Shown piece by piece: positions 32,878 through 41,554 of a stretch of DNA of 64,000 nt (position 1 is the first letter of the stretch; every line of letters starts with the position of its first letter). The notes beneath the pieces were generated by a model. It worked only from the letters and a program-made list of their open reading frames with translations, ran no database searches and was not told the DNA's origin. The position numbers were made by a program, and so were the translations under genes. This DNA comes from Moritella viscosa (GTDB lineage: Bacteria > Pseudomonadota > Gammaproteobacteria > Enterobacterales > Moritellaceae): contig LN554852.1 in NCBI GenBank assembly GCA_000953735.1, positions 5,022,075-5,086,074 of the forward strand. The letters run 5' to 3'.

Positions 32878-34146
32878 ATGAGCACCATCATCAGTAATCG
32901 CATCCAACGACTCTTTATACTACTGAGTGTATTATTCACTTCTCCTGTAACAGCAAGCCAAGTAGAAGTATTACATTGGTGGACATCTGGTGGTGAACTA
33001 GATGCGCTCAGTGAGCTACAAAGTAAAGTCGAAGAAACCGACAATACCTGGCTCGACTTTGCCATTAAAGGCGGCGGTGGTAATACAGCCTTAACGGTAT
33101 TACGTTCTCGGGCTGTATCAGGTAATCCACCGACGGCAGCGTTAATCAAAGGCCATAATATTCAAGAATGGGCAAAACTGGGGTTCCTAACCTCATTAGA
33201 CGACATTGCTAAACAAGAACAATGGGATGCTAAGCTCCCAGAATTTATTAAGCCAGTGATGAAATACCAAGGACATTATGTGGCAGTACCGATTAATATT
33301 CATCGTATTAATTGGTTATGGTTCAATGAAACAATTTTTAACAAAGCAAGTATTGCAATTCCTCGTGATCTCGCGGAGCTAATCACAGTATTACCACAGC
33401 TTGAAGCCGCTGGTTACTTACCGATAGCTCATACATCTGAGCCTTGGGCTGATGCAATTTTATTTGAGTCGATCAGTTTATCAATTTTAGGCGCAGAGCA
33501 ATATAAACAGGCTTTTGTCGAACTTAACCCACAAGTATTAGCATCACCGGCAATGATCCGAGCCTTTGCTAAATTACGCACTATATCGTTATTCATCGAC
33601 GCAAATGCCAAAAATCGAACTTGGGAACAATCCACTAAACTCTTAATTGAAGACCAAGCAGCAATGCAAATAATGGGGGATTGGGTAGCAGGTAAACTAC
33701 TCCAAGAAAAGCAGAAATTAAATACCAAAATCCGCTGTATTCCCTTCCCTGGCACTGAAGGTATATTTAGCTATAATACTGATAGTTTTGCTTTTTTTAA
33801 ATTAAAAAGTGTATCATCAGAAGTAAAGAAAGCGCAAAACACCCTAGCAAGTATCATATTAACACCGGAATTACAGCGTGACTTTAACGTCAAAAAAGGT
33901 TCATTACCGATAATAGATACCACTGATAAGGGTAATTTTAATGCCTGTACGCAGCAAGCATATCAAGACTACCAACAAGCAACCCGAGACAACACACTAG
34001 TACCGACTTTTTCTCAGGCAATGGCAACAACAACCTATGTACAATCAGCAATAACACGGGTTATCAGTAATTTTATTTATGATAAAAGCATTAGCAATCA
34101 AGCGGCAGTAGTACAACTCGTCAATGCCATTAAAGCAGCACAGTAA
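32878..34146 (+). CDS. Periplasmic sugar-type ABC substrate-binding protein without permease genes
   Basis: A 422-residue family-1 extracellular solute-binding protein. A Sec signal peptide (about residues 1-26, ending in PVTAS) is followed by VEVLHWWTSGGELDAL, like the glucose/mannose-binding GtsA/GltB proteins of Pseudomonas. It also has GGGGNTALTVLRSRAVSGNPP and a late GDWVAGKL. It is translated two bases after the sensor kinase stop. No transporter permease or ATPase is linked, and the next gene is a YccS-type membrane protein. The protein may therefore serve a remote transporter or act as a ligand-presenting partner of the kinase. Ligand is not determined; glucose-like sugars are the first guess by similarity. 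Confidence 0.85.
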   Translation: MSTIISNRIQRLFILLSVLFTSPVTASQVEVLHWWTSGGELDALSELQSKVEETDNTWLDFAIKGGGGNTALTVLRSRAVSGNPPTAALIKGHNIQEWAKLGFLTSLDDIAKQEQWDAKLPEFIKPVMKYQGHYVAVPINIHRINWLWFNETIFNKASIAIPRDLAELITVLPQLEAAGYLPIAHTSEPWADAILFESISLSILGAEQYKQAFVELNPQVLASPAMIRAFAKLRTISLFIDANAKNRTWEQSTKLLIEDQAAMQIMGDWVAGKLLQEKQKLNTKIRCIPFPGTEGIFSYNTDSFAFFKLKSVSSEVKKAQNTLASIILTPELQRDFNVKKGSLPIIDTTDKGNFNACTQQAYQDYQQATRDNTLVPTFSQAMATTTYVQSAITRVISNFIYDKSISNQAAVVQLVNAIKAAQ

Positions 34147-34171
34147 AATTTTTATAAGGGACTCATCACGC

Positions 34172-36316
34172 ATGCTACAGCCATGGCGAAAACTGACTTA
34201 TTTAACCGCCAACAGTAATTTTTTTATTGCGCTAAAAGCATTTTTAGCATCGATAACCTTATTGATTCCGGGGTACATTCTTGAACTCTCTGAACTCTCA
34301 GTTACCGCCGTTCTCGGTATTGTCGCTGCGGTAATTTCAGAAGGTGATGACAGTATCAAAAAGCGCATTATTAATAGCTTATTGACGCTTTTTTGTTTTA
34401 CTTTATCATCATTATTAGTAAGCCAACTGTTCCCTTACCCATTGTTATTTTTAATTGGCAGCTGCCTATTTAGTTTTTCGATTATCATTCTCGGTTCCTT
34501 AGGTAAACGCTATGTAACCATCAGTTTTGCAACCTTGATGATTGCGGTTTACACTATGTTAGGGTTAAGCCATGATGCTGAATCTGCCACTATACTCGCA
34601 ACTGAAGTCGAATTTAATCCTTACTCTTTACTCCTCATTGCTGGTGCGGCTTGGTATTTTATTATCTCGACAGTATTACTTAAGGTGACTCTATATAACC
34701 CCATCAGAGAACAATTGGCTGAGGTTTATTTTTCATTAGGTTTATACCAACAAGAAAAAGCCAAATTTTTCTCGCAGACAAAGCATGATCATAAAACCAT
34801 TCGTCATACCTTATCAACGTTAAATATTAATATCGTCAATGCCATGTCAGCATGTCGTACCAACATTGATTATCATATGGATAGTGAAAACCTATCCCAT
34901 GAACTTCAACACTTGATCCACCTCTATCAAGAAGCCCAAGAATTGCATGAAAAAATGACATCTAGCCATTTTCATTATGATTCACTAAAACGTAATTTAA
35001 ATAATGATTTGATCATCCATGGTTTTGAGCAAGTATTAAAGCAACTTGCTACCGCCTGTACTCAACGCGGTAACGCAACACTATACAAGCAGACTTATGT
35101 ACACGATCACGGCTTGACTTGGTCACTCGCTATTTTAAAACAAGAATTACTGACATTAGAAAAATCTGTGCAATGGCAGCTCTTTGGTCCACTGAAATTA
35201 TTATTTCGTAATTTACGCAAGGCTGATGAGCTATTAATTAACAGCGAGCCCACAAGTGAGCATGAATTCTTAGTTATGGCACCACGTGAACGCCTATCGA
35301 TAAAACAAAGGTTAGGTGACGCATTGCACTTATCCAGCCCAGTATTTCGCCATGCGATCCGCTTAACCATCGGCATAGCATTAGGGATAGGGATTATTTT
35401 CGCCTCTGAACTACATGGATATTGGGTGGTGTTAACCACACTATTTGTCCTACAACCCAGTTACAGTGCAACTCGAGTTAAATTAAAACAACGTATTTCA
35501 GGTACGCTAATGGGCATCATCATCGGTGCTATTCTGTTATACCTGTTTCCAACTGAGCGCAGCCAACTATTCTTATTGGCAATATCAGCATTTCTATTCT
35601 TTTATTATTTACGTCAAAATTACAGTCGTGCGGTTACCTATATTACCTTGTTAGTATTACTGGCATTTAACGTACTGTACCAACAAGGTTTTGTGGTAAC
35701 CATCCCACGTATCATTGATACATTAACCGGTTGTAGTATTGCTTATCTACTGGCCAAGCTAGTCCTACCCAACTGGCAATATAAGCAATTCCCTAAGTAT
35801 TTAGTCGAAGCGATAACCGCTAATCAGGCTTACTTTCATGAGATCATCAATCAATATGTTTCGGGGAAAAACAATGAATTACCATATCGAGTTTCACGCC
35901 GTAAAGCCTATGTAGCTGATAGCCATTTGACCGCGTCTTGGAAAGACATGCAGGTTGAACCCAGCGATAAACGCCATAAACTCAATCATGTGTATGATAT
36001 AGCCCGTCGTAATCATGCCATGCTATCGGCACTGTCGGCATTAGGCGTACACAGAAATAAAATTATTGATGCGGAATTACAGCAAGATTTACGCTTAGTG
36101 GAACAAATGATTACCCTCGCGTTAAAGCAAACAAAAAATACTATTTTATCGCCAGTTAATGACGATAATTTTTATATTTGTGAACTAGAGGAATTACTCA
36201 AACGCTATGAAAATGATGATCATAAACATATATTATTATTAATTCAGAAGTTGAAACAGATCGCAGAAATTACCGAAGAGTTACAAGTGATGGCAGATGA
36301 AATGAATCGTATTTAA
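34172..36316 (+). CDS. YccS/YhfK-family (FUSC) inner-membrane protein
   Basis: A 714-residue protein, close to E. coli YccS at 717. Two membrane blocks lie near residues 20-185 and 395-535, separated by a soluble helical domain and followed by a soluble C-terminal domain. The segment GYWVVLTTLFVLQPSYSATR near 412-431 is typical of the FUSC/aromatic-acid-exporter-like family. I placed the start at 34172 because AAGGGA lies ten bases upstream and the protein then begins MLQPWRKLTYL, in register with YccS. It follows the binding-protein gene by 25 nt and appears to be the last gene of the two-component operon. Substrate and function of YccS are not known. Confidence 0.85.
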   Translation: MLQPWRKLTYLTANSNFFIALKAFLASITLLIPGYILELSELSVTAVLGIVAAVISEGDDSIKKRIINSLLTLFCFTLSSLLVSQLFPYPLLFLIGSCLFSFSIIILGSLGKRYVTISFATLMIAVYTMLGLSHDAESATILATEVEFNPYSLLLIAGAAWYFIISTVLLKVTLYNPIREQLAEVYFSLGLYQQEKAKFFSQTKHDHKTIRHTLSTLNINIVNAMSACRTNIDYHMDSENLSHELQHLIHLYQEAQELHEKMTSSHFHYDSLKRNLNNDLIIHGFEQVLKQLATACTQRGNATLYKQTYVHDHGLTWSLAILKQELLTLEKSVQWQLFGPLKLLFRNLRKADELLINSEPTSEHEFLVMAPRERLSIKQRLGDALHLSSPVFRHAIRLTIGIALGIGIIFASELHGYWVVLTTLFVLQPSYSATRVKLKQRISGTLMGIIIGAILLYLFPTERSQLFLLAISAFLFFYYLRQNYSRAVTYITLLVLLAFNVLYQQGFVVTIPRIIDTLTGCSIAYLLAKLVLPNWQYKQFPKYLVEAITANQAYFHEIINQYVSGKNNELPYRVSRRKAYVADSHLTASWKDMQVEPSDKRHKLNHVYDIARRNHAMLSALSALGVHRNKIIDAELQQDLRLVEQMITLALKQTKNTILSPVNDDNFYICELEELLKRYENDDHKHILLLIQKLKQIAEITEELQVMADEMNRI

Positions 36317-36319
36317 AAT

Positions 36320-36348
36320 AACCTTGCACGTAGTTAACGTGCAAGGTT
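36320..36348. terminator. Hairpin between convergent yccS-like gene and fabY
   Basis: A perfect 12-bp stem, AACCTTGCACGT with ACGTGCAAGGTT, and a 5-nt loop, located between the two convergent stops. The minus-strand side continues into TTATTTTAAAT, so it more likely serves fabY, but it could act in both directions. Confidence 0.65.
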
Positions 36349-36358
36349 CATCAACGCA

Positions 36359-38209
36359 TTAGCTATATTCGTGATACGGATTATTTTGAGCTAACTTAAT
36401 TGCGTTTGCAAAGCCCTGTAAACGCACTTCGTTAGTAGTGATATTCACACCACTTTCATCAATAACCGCATTACCAAATGCATAACGGATTTTTTCTTCG
36501 CCTAGGCATGCCTTTGTATCATTATCAACAGCTCGTTGTTTAATCAGGACATTGCGTTCTCTGTAAGCGCTTACTACTGATGTTCCGTATTTAATTTCCA
36601 GCATTGTTAATGTCTGCTCTGGTGATAATACTAAACCACTGGCATTATTACCGCCAAAACCTTTTGCATTTAAGATTACCGCTTTCATCTCTTGACCTTT
36701 ATCACCAACAAACTGGTGATCAGTTAAGATGTGCAGGTTTTCTTGATGTACGTCATCGGCAATATGATCAATCGTTTTAATCCCTGGGATCCAGCCGTGT
36801 TGCCACACACCCAACGACGCCATAAGTTGATCTCCAGCCGCAGCTCCCATTGAATGACCGACATAAGATTTAATTGCGGTAACAGGCCACTTCTTAATAT
36901 TAAAACTTGCCGCGACTTCATTTAAAATATGGCTTTCTGTCACCCGGTTTTGTGGCGTTCCAGTACCATGCGCTTGCACAAAAGTATGCTGTAAGCCTGA
37001 TTCACCTAAAATAGCTTTCGCTAATGCGGTTGCTTTAGCCACGGTCACATAGTTACCAATTCCTGGCGCTGAAATGGATTTCTTATTGGCATCAGCATTA
37101 ACAAACACATCGGCAACAGAACCATAAATAGACACACCTAACTCTAATGCAAGTTCATCATCCATCAACACCACAAATTGTGCCGATTCAGCCATCGTAA
37201 ACCCAGCGTTGGATGAGAATGGACGACAAGCGCGGCGATTATCAACAAAATCATTGTTATCTAATGCTTTTAACTGATCATCTTCAGCTAACGCGCCCAT
37301 CACACGAAAACCTTCCATAACCCCAGTTTCAACAGGTGCTTCAGCGTTGCCAACGATAACAACTTTTGATTTACCTGACTGAATGTCTAGCATACCTTGA
37401 CGCAAGTTATATAAGAAACTCGCGCAAGCCCCCATGTTGGTGCCAGTAGTACCAGCACTATTGATCACATAACTATTAATGAAATCTGCTGGCATTTCAG
37501 CTAGTGCCATGGCCATCATTTTGGTACTAACGCGACCGCCTTTAAAATAAGCTGAAAGCATACCACCAAATGAATTTTCATCGACTTGACCAAGTGCACT
37601 TCCCGCATAGACAGATACTTCATCAGGATTAATTAATTTGAGAATATCATCCCAATCAACACCTAATGAATTAAGTGCATCAGAGGCACCATAAACCGTT
37701 AGTTTTAAACCGCGAGGATGCGATCGCGAATTGTATAATTTATCTAAATCAAAGCCCGTTGGAATATTACCGGCACTTGATACTGGGTAAGTAATGGTGT
37801 CATAAATTAACGCCTCAAAATCACCTTCAACGGTCACTTCAACTGTTTTATTATCAACGTCATTAAGTACCCAATTAACAGGAATAGTATGAGGTAGCTT
37901 TGATTTTTTTAACTGAAACTTAATTGGTTCTCCTGCTGGTGAGAACTTATATTTTCGCTGGAAAGGTACCGCTTTTGGATTAAATGTAGTCGCATGACGC
38001 ACTAACGTACCGGCTTTAATTTGGCCAATAATGTCAGTATTTATATCGCGAGTATCTAACCCCATGCGTTGGGCTAAGTCTTGCCAAGTACTAGCCATTA
38101 CATCATCAGGCAAGGCATCGCACACTAAACGCTTATAACTATGGAAACCAGAACTACGTCCTGCTGCATTCATCCCACCTAAACCAACTATTAACGGTAA
38201 TTTCGCCAT
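36359..38209 (-). CDS. fabY: FabY-type beta-ketoacyl-ACP synthase
   Basis: A 616-residue thiolase-fold condensing enzyme, far longer than FabB/FabF (about 410) and close to the 634 residues I recall for FabY of Pseudomonas aeruginosa. The catalytic triad is visible: Cys262 in GTNMGACASF, His414 in VQAHGTGTP and His452 in SYVGHSMGAAAGD. The first 200 residues, starting LPLIVGLGGMNAAGRSS, are a family-specific extension. FabY starts fatty-acid synthesis by condensing acetyl-CoA with malonyl-ACP, replacing or backing up FabH. I chose the ATG at 38209 because MAKLPLIVG is the conserved start; the ribosome site is weak and a longer N-terminus is possible. Confidence 0.85.
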   Translation of the reverse strand: MAKLPLIVGLGGMNAAGRSSGFHSYKRLVCDALPDDVMASTWQDLAQRMGLDTRDINTDIIGQIKAGTLVRHATTFNPKAVPFQRKYKFSPAGEPIKFQLKKSKLPHTIPVNWVLNDVDNKTVEVTVEGDFEALIYDTITYPVSSAGNIPTGFDLDKLYNSRSHPRGLKLTVYGASDALNSLGVDWDDILKLINPDEVSVYAGSALGQVDENSFGGMLSAYFKGGRVSTKMMAMALAEMPADFINSYVINSAGTTGTNMGACASFLYNLRQGMLDIQSGKSKVVIVGNAEAPVETGVMEGFRVMGALAEDDQLKALDNNDFVDNRRACRPFSSNAGFTMAESAQFVVLMDDELALELGVSIYGSVADVFVNADANKKSISAPGIGNYVTVAKATALAKAILGESGLQHTFVQAHGTGTPQNRVTESHILNEVAASFNIKKWPVTAIKSYVGHSMGAAAGDQLMASLGVWQHGWIPGIKTIDHIADDVHQENLHILTDHQFVGDKGQEMKAVILNAKGFGGNNASGLVLSPEQTLTMLEIKYGTSVVSAYRERNVLIKQRAVDNDTKACLGEEKIRYAFGNAVIDESGVNITTNEVRLQGFANAIKLAQNNPYHEYS

Positions 38210-38399
38210 TTTAATACATCTCATTCGAATCTCAGCTATTGCTAGATAGTCTAGCAAGTTATACTAACAATTCACTTTCATCCATGCCATTAGCTCTGAC
38301 AAATGTGCCAACGCAGACTATTTACCTATAAAGATCGGACACAATGTAATAAATAAATAGATATACTAAGTTTAGATTGCTACAGAATTGGAGTTTGAT

Positions 38400-39377
38400 A
38401 TGAAAATTGGGTTTGTACTTTATGATAAAGCGTTAGTTACTGGTATTTCCTTAGCAGCAGAAATGTTATCGGGTGCATCACGCTTGCGCGATAGAAAAAC
38501 CCAGCATCAAGACCCACTAGAAATAAAATTAATTTCTAGCAGCTTAACCGCTAAGCCTCTGACAGCCGGACTTCGTTTACAACCCGACTTGACCTTTACC
38601 TGTGAGCAAGAGTTTGATTTAGTCATATTTCCACCAATGTGGGGAAATCCATTAGTTTCAATCATTAAACATCCAGAAATATTACCTTGGTTACGTCAGC
38701 AGTATAATAGCGGTGCAAAAATACTATCAACTGGCACAGGTGTTTGTTGGTTGGCTGAAGCCGGATTACTTGATGGATTACCAGCCACAACACACTGGTA
38801 TTTTTACGATCAATTTAGTCAACAATACCCACAAGTAAAACTCAATCGTCAAGCCTCTATCACTGCCGCGAATGGCTTATATTGTGCAGGTAGTATTAAC
38901 TCACAATCAGAAATGATGCTATTTTTAATTAATGAAATGTTTGGAAAAAAGATCGCTAGTGTGATTGAAAATCATTTTTCCCATGAAATATCACGTACTC
39001 AACAACAGCCTTTCTACCAAGTTGGTGGCCAAGTACAGTTTGATGAGTCGATTGCCCTCGCACAAGATTGGATGCAACGAAACATGGCAAATAGCATTAC
39101 CAATCAAATGATCGCCGATGTTTGTCAGTTACCGCTACGCACCTTCAATCGCCGCTTCAAAGAACAAGTGGGACAAACCCCAAATCAGTTTCTGTTAACA
39201 CTGAGATTAGAGACCGCACAGGTGCTATTACGGGATTTTGGTTTAACGATCTGCGATGTAGCAGAACAAGTTGGTTTTCGTGATGCATATTATTTCAAAA
39301 AAAAATTCCAGCAACACTTTGATATGGCACCAAAACAATATAGAGACATGGTGAAAGCCAAAGTTTTTGCGGTCTAG
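38400..39377 (+). CDS. GlxA/FtrA-type AraC-family transcriptional regulator with DJ-1/PfpI domain
   Basis: A 325-residue protein. Residues about 1-195 form a DJ-1/PfpI-like amidotransferase fold (MKIGFVLYDKALVTG, FDLVIFPPMWGN, STGTGVCWLAEAGLLDGLPA). The C-terminal ~100 residues form an AraC double helix-turn-helix ending in VAEQVGFRDAYYFKKKFQQHF. The Cys in GTGVCWLAE is at the usual nucleophile elbow, though regulators of this group are generally non-catalytic. The ATG at 38400 has GGAG six bases upstream. It is divergent from fabY with about 190 bp between starts, so fabY is a possible target; that is inference. Confidence 0.88.
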   Translation: MKIGFVLYDKALVTGISLAAEMLSGASRLRDRKTQHQDPLEIKLISSSLTAKPLTAGLRLQPDLTFTCEQEFDLVIFPPMWGNPLVSIIKHPEILPWLRQQYNSGAKILSTGTGVCWLAEAGLLDGLPATTHWYFYDQFSQQYPQVKLNRQASITAANGLYCAGSINSQSEMMLFLINEMFGKKIASVIENHFSHEISRTQQQPFYQVGGQVQFDESIALAQDWMQRNMANSITNQMIADVCQLPLRTFNRRFKEQVGQTPNQFLLTLRLETAQVLLRDFGLTICDVAEQVGFRDAYYFKKKFQQHFDMAPKQYRDMVKAKVFAV

Positions 39378-39440
39378 CGGCTTGATAATCATTCGCATTC
39401 ATATTAACATCGGCATAAATCCAGCCAAGAATAGTTATTT

Positions 39441-39635
39441 ATGTACGTATGTATTTGTCACGGTATTACCGATAAACAGCTGATAAAAAGTATTGATGAA
39501 GGTGCTACAACAATGAAAGAATTAAGTACTGAGCTTGGTATTGGTAGTCAATGTGGCAAGTGTTGTCAATGTGCAAAAAAGGTATTAAACCAAACTCTGC
39601 TCAAGCAAGCACAACAACAGCCACAGGTTGCCTAA
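39441..39635 (+). CDS. bfd: Bacterioferritin-associated ferredoxin Bfd
   Basis: A 64-residue protein matching the [2Fe-2S] Bfd of E. coli in length and ligand spacing: Cys4, Cys6, Cys38 and Cys41, with extra cysteines at 42 and 44. Bfd binds bacterioferritin and reduces its stored Fe(III) through the haem to release iron. It is convergent with the first bacterioferritin gene, the two stop codons overlapping by four bases. The location next to two bacterioferritin genes supports the role. Confidence 0.95.
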   Translation: MYVCICHGITDKQLIKSIDEGATTMKELSTELGIGSQCGKCCQCAKKVLNQTLLKQAQQQPQVA

Positions 39636-40099
39636 CTACATTGAGATTGTAAATAGTTGTCTAAGCCCTCATGACCGATCAGGTATTGCTGACTCTCGAT
39701 CCAGTCAATTTGTTCTTCAACTTCTTCTAAGATTTCAGTGGCTATATCACGACTGACAAAATCATTACTTTTTTCGCATTCTTCAATCAAGGTTTGTAGT
39801 ACCACCCGAATACTCAACTCCAGCTCAATATTCAGTTGAATCATTTCAGCAGCCTCTTCACCGATAGCTAACCGACCTAAGTCTTGTAAATTCGGCAACC
39901 CTTGCAAAAATAAAATACGATTAATAAGTTTATCTGCCTGCTTCATTTTTAAAATAGACTGTTTGTAGTCCGCTTTATCCAATCCCTCTAAGCCCCAATT
40001 TTTATACATTCTGGCATGTAAAAAATATTGATTGATCGCAACCAGCTTACAACCTAGCGCCTTATTTAATAACATGATGATATTTGTATTTCCTTGCAT
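39632..40099 (-). CDS. Bacterioferritin subunit, haem-ligand type without a ferroxidase centre
   Basis: A 155-residue ferritin-like four-helix protein aligned residue for residue with E. coli Bfr. The haem axial ligand Met52 is kept, but ferroxidase ligands are lost: residue 18 is Lys (Glu), 51 is Lys (Glu), 54 is Gln (His), 127 is Val (Glu) and 130 is Gln (His); only Glu94 remains. This subunit should bind haem but not oxidise iron. A strong AGGAGG lies five bases before the ATG. It follows the other bfr gene by 40 nt on the same strand, so the two are likely co-expressed and co-assembled, as in organisms with split Bfr subunits. Confidence 0.9.
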   Translation of the reverse strand: MQGNTNIIMLLNKALGCKLVAINQYFLHARMYKNWGLEGLDKADYKQSILKMKQADKLINRILFLQGLPNLQDLGRLAIGEEAAEMIQLNIELELSIRVVLQTLIEECEKSNDFVSRDIATEILEEVEEQIDWIESQQYLIGHEGLDNYLQSQCS

Positions 40100-40139
40100 A
40101 ACCGCCTCCTGAACGATGAATGTGGTAATACGATAAGAA

Positions 40140-40613
40140 TTAAGAGCCCATATGCGACTGGATATAATTAGATAAACTGATTTTTTTAATCAGCCCTAAC
40201 TGCTGCTCTAACCAGTAAACATGATCTTCTTCAGTATCAGCCAGTAATGGCAACAATACTTCCCGGGTTTGATAATCACCTTCTTCCTCGCACACCTTAA
40301 TACCAGCACGTAATCCACCAACAACTTCCATTTCCAATACCAGATCATTAGTCAGCATACTCGTCACATCACTGCCAATTAATAAATCCCGGCGATCTTT
40401 TAAATTCGGCCGTCCTTCAAGAAATAGAATACGTTTAATGAGCGCATCAGCATGCGTAATTTCTTCTTCCATTTCATGACTGATCCGTTCATATAATTTT
40501 TCTAACCCCCAATCCTGATACATTCGAGAGTGAGTGAAATATTGATCAATTGCTGCTAATTCATTATGTAATAACCCATTAAGGGTCGCGATAACCTTAC
40601 TGTTGCCTTTCAT
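40140..40613 (-). CDS. Bacterioferritin subunit, ferroxidase type lacking the haem methionine
   Basis: A 157-residue bacterioferritin with the complementary pattern. The ferroxidase ligands are kept at Glu18, Glu51, His54 and Glu94, with the final pair at Glu128 and His131 after a one-residue insertion. Residue 52, the haem-ligand Met, is Ile. It should oxidise and store Fe(II) but not bind haem on its own. I chose the start at 40613 (GGAG six bases upstream, [12 protein letters not shown] aligns with E. coli MKGDTKVINYLN); a longer reading frame upstream lacks support. It is the first gene of the bfr pair. Confidence 0.92.
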   Translation of the reverse strand: MKGNSKVIATLNGLLHNELAAIDQYFTHSRMYQDWGLEKLYERISHEMEEEITHADALIKRILFLEGRPNLKDRRDLLIGSDVTSMLTNDLVLEMEVVGGLRAGIKVCEEEGDYQTREVLLPLLADTEEDHVYWLEQQLGLIKKISLSNYIQSHMGS

Positions 40614-40706
40614 AGTTAACTCCAATAAACAGGTAGTAGAGTTAAGCTTAGATAACAATCACAGTTTTACCATTACAAGGAGGGAAATTACGAGTTAGAT
40701 TACAAG

Positions 40707-40728
40707 ACAGAGGGCGATCGCCCTCTGT
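40707..40728. terminator. 22-bp perfect palindrome/terminator after the small membrane protein gene
   Basis: ACAGAGGGCGATCGCCCTCTGT is self-complementary over 22 bp, written here as arms ACAGAGGGCGA and TCGCCCTCTGT. It begins five bases beyond the stop of the minus-strand gene at 40733-40945. The T-run after the stem is poor (GTCTTG), so efficiency is uncertain. It also lies upstream of the bfr promoter. Confidence 0.5.
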
Positions 40729-40732
40729 GAAT

Positions 40733-40945
40733 TTATTTTTTATCATCGTCTTGTTTGGCTTTTTCTACTTTATCTTCTTCAACAAAATAATCACTTAATT
40801 CCACCCAAACAGCGATCCCAACAATACTCAGCACCCCTAGCCAAGTACCTGTATCAGCAATAGGCACTTCCATAAGCATGATTAATAAAGCAAAAAAAGC
40901 GATTGAAGAATATACTTTTAGTCTGCCACTGGCTTGTAGTAACAT
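40733..40945 (-). CDS. Small membrane protein of unknown function
   Basis: A 70-residue protein with two hydrophobic segments (about residues 11-27 and 33-49) and a highly charged, lysine/aspartate-rich tail. I placed the start at the ATG at 40945 because GGAG lies five bases upstream; a GTG two codons upstream is less likely. I do not recognise the family. It is upstream of the bfr pair on the same strand, separated by a palindrome, so it may be a separate transcript. Confidence 0.65.
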   Translation of the reverse strand: MLLQASGRLKVYSSIAFFALLIMLMEVPIADTGTWLGVLSIVGIAVWVELSDYFVEEDKVEKAKQDDDKK

Positions 40946-41100
40946 ACACACTCCTTGTTGATGGTTACTTAACAGCGCAAAATTAATATAGCGCGATTAT
41001 TAACAAGTTAACAACATACATGATGATTTACCAATATATAATTGTAATCACTCATTAATATTAGTCTATTTACGTATATTTACCACATAGAGAAAGCCTG

Positions 41101-41349
41101 ATGAATCCATTATTTTCCGATCCTGAACATGAACTCGATGCCCTTGGTTTACGCTGTCCAGAACCTGTAATGATGGTAAGGAAAACGGTGAGGAAACTTG
41201 AGGATGGTCAAACATTATTAATACTTGCAGATGACCCTGCGACAGTACGTGATATCCCCAGTTTCTGCCAGTTTATGGATCACACCCTAGTGGCTAGCCA
41301 GACAGAGCGTCTACCGTATCAATACCTGATCAAAAAAGGTGTAAATTAG
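41101..41349 (+). CDS. tusA: TusA-family sulfur carrier protein
   Basis: An 82-residue protein with the TusA signature [10 protein letters not shown], placing the sulfur-accepting cysteine at Cys19 and the CPxP motif at 19-22. TusA receives persulfide from IscS and passes it to TusBCD-TusE for 2-thiouridine formation in tRNA, and to molybdenum cofactor synthesis. It is a single gene ahead of glyQS. Length matches E. coli TusA (81). Confidence 0.93.
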   Translation: MNPLFSDPEHELDALGLRCPEPVMMVRKTVRKLEDGQTLLILADDPATVRDIPSFCQFMDHTLVASQTERLPYQYLIKKGVN

Positions 41350-41554
41350 CCACTCTATATACGCGAATATCAACACTGCATATTCGCGCCAGCTCTTATC
41401 CCTAGCCAGGTTTTCTGCCGACCCCTTGCTAACCTAGCTCAAATACCTGAAAAAACCACACTAACAATGCGAAAAATTGTAATTTATCCTATATTCATAT
41501 CTGCGCAGCAGGTATACTTTAATGATTATTTCTTTGCTTTATTGTGCAGATATC

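Noticed and set aside
35279..35294. CACGTG-containing sequence in the YccS-like gene as a further parS
   Set aside because: The arms do not match parS beyond the hexamer.
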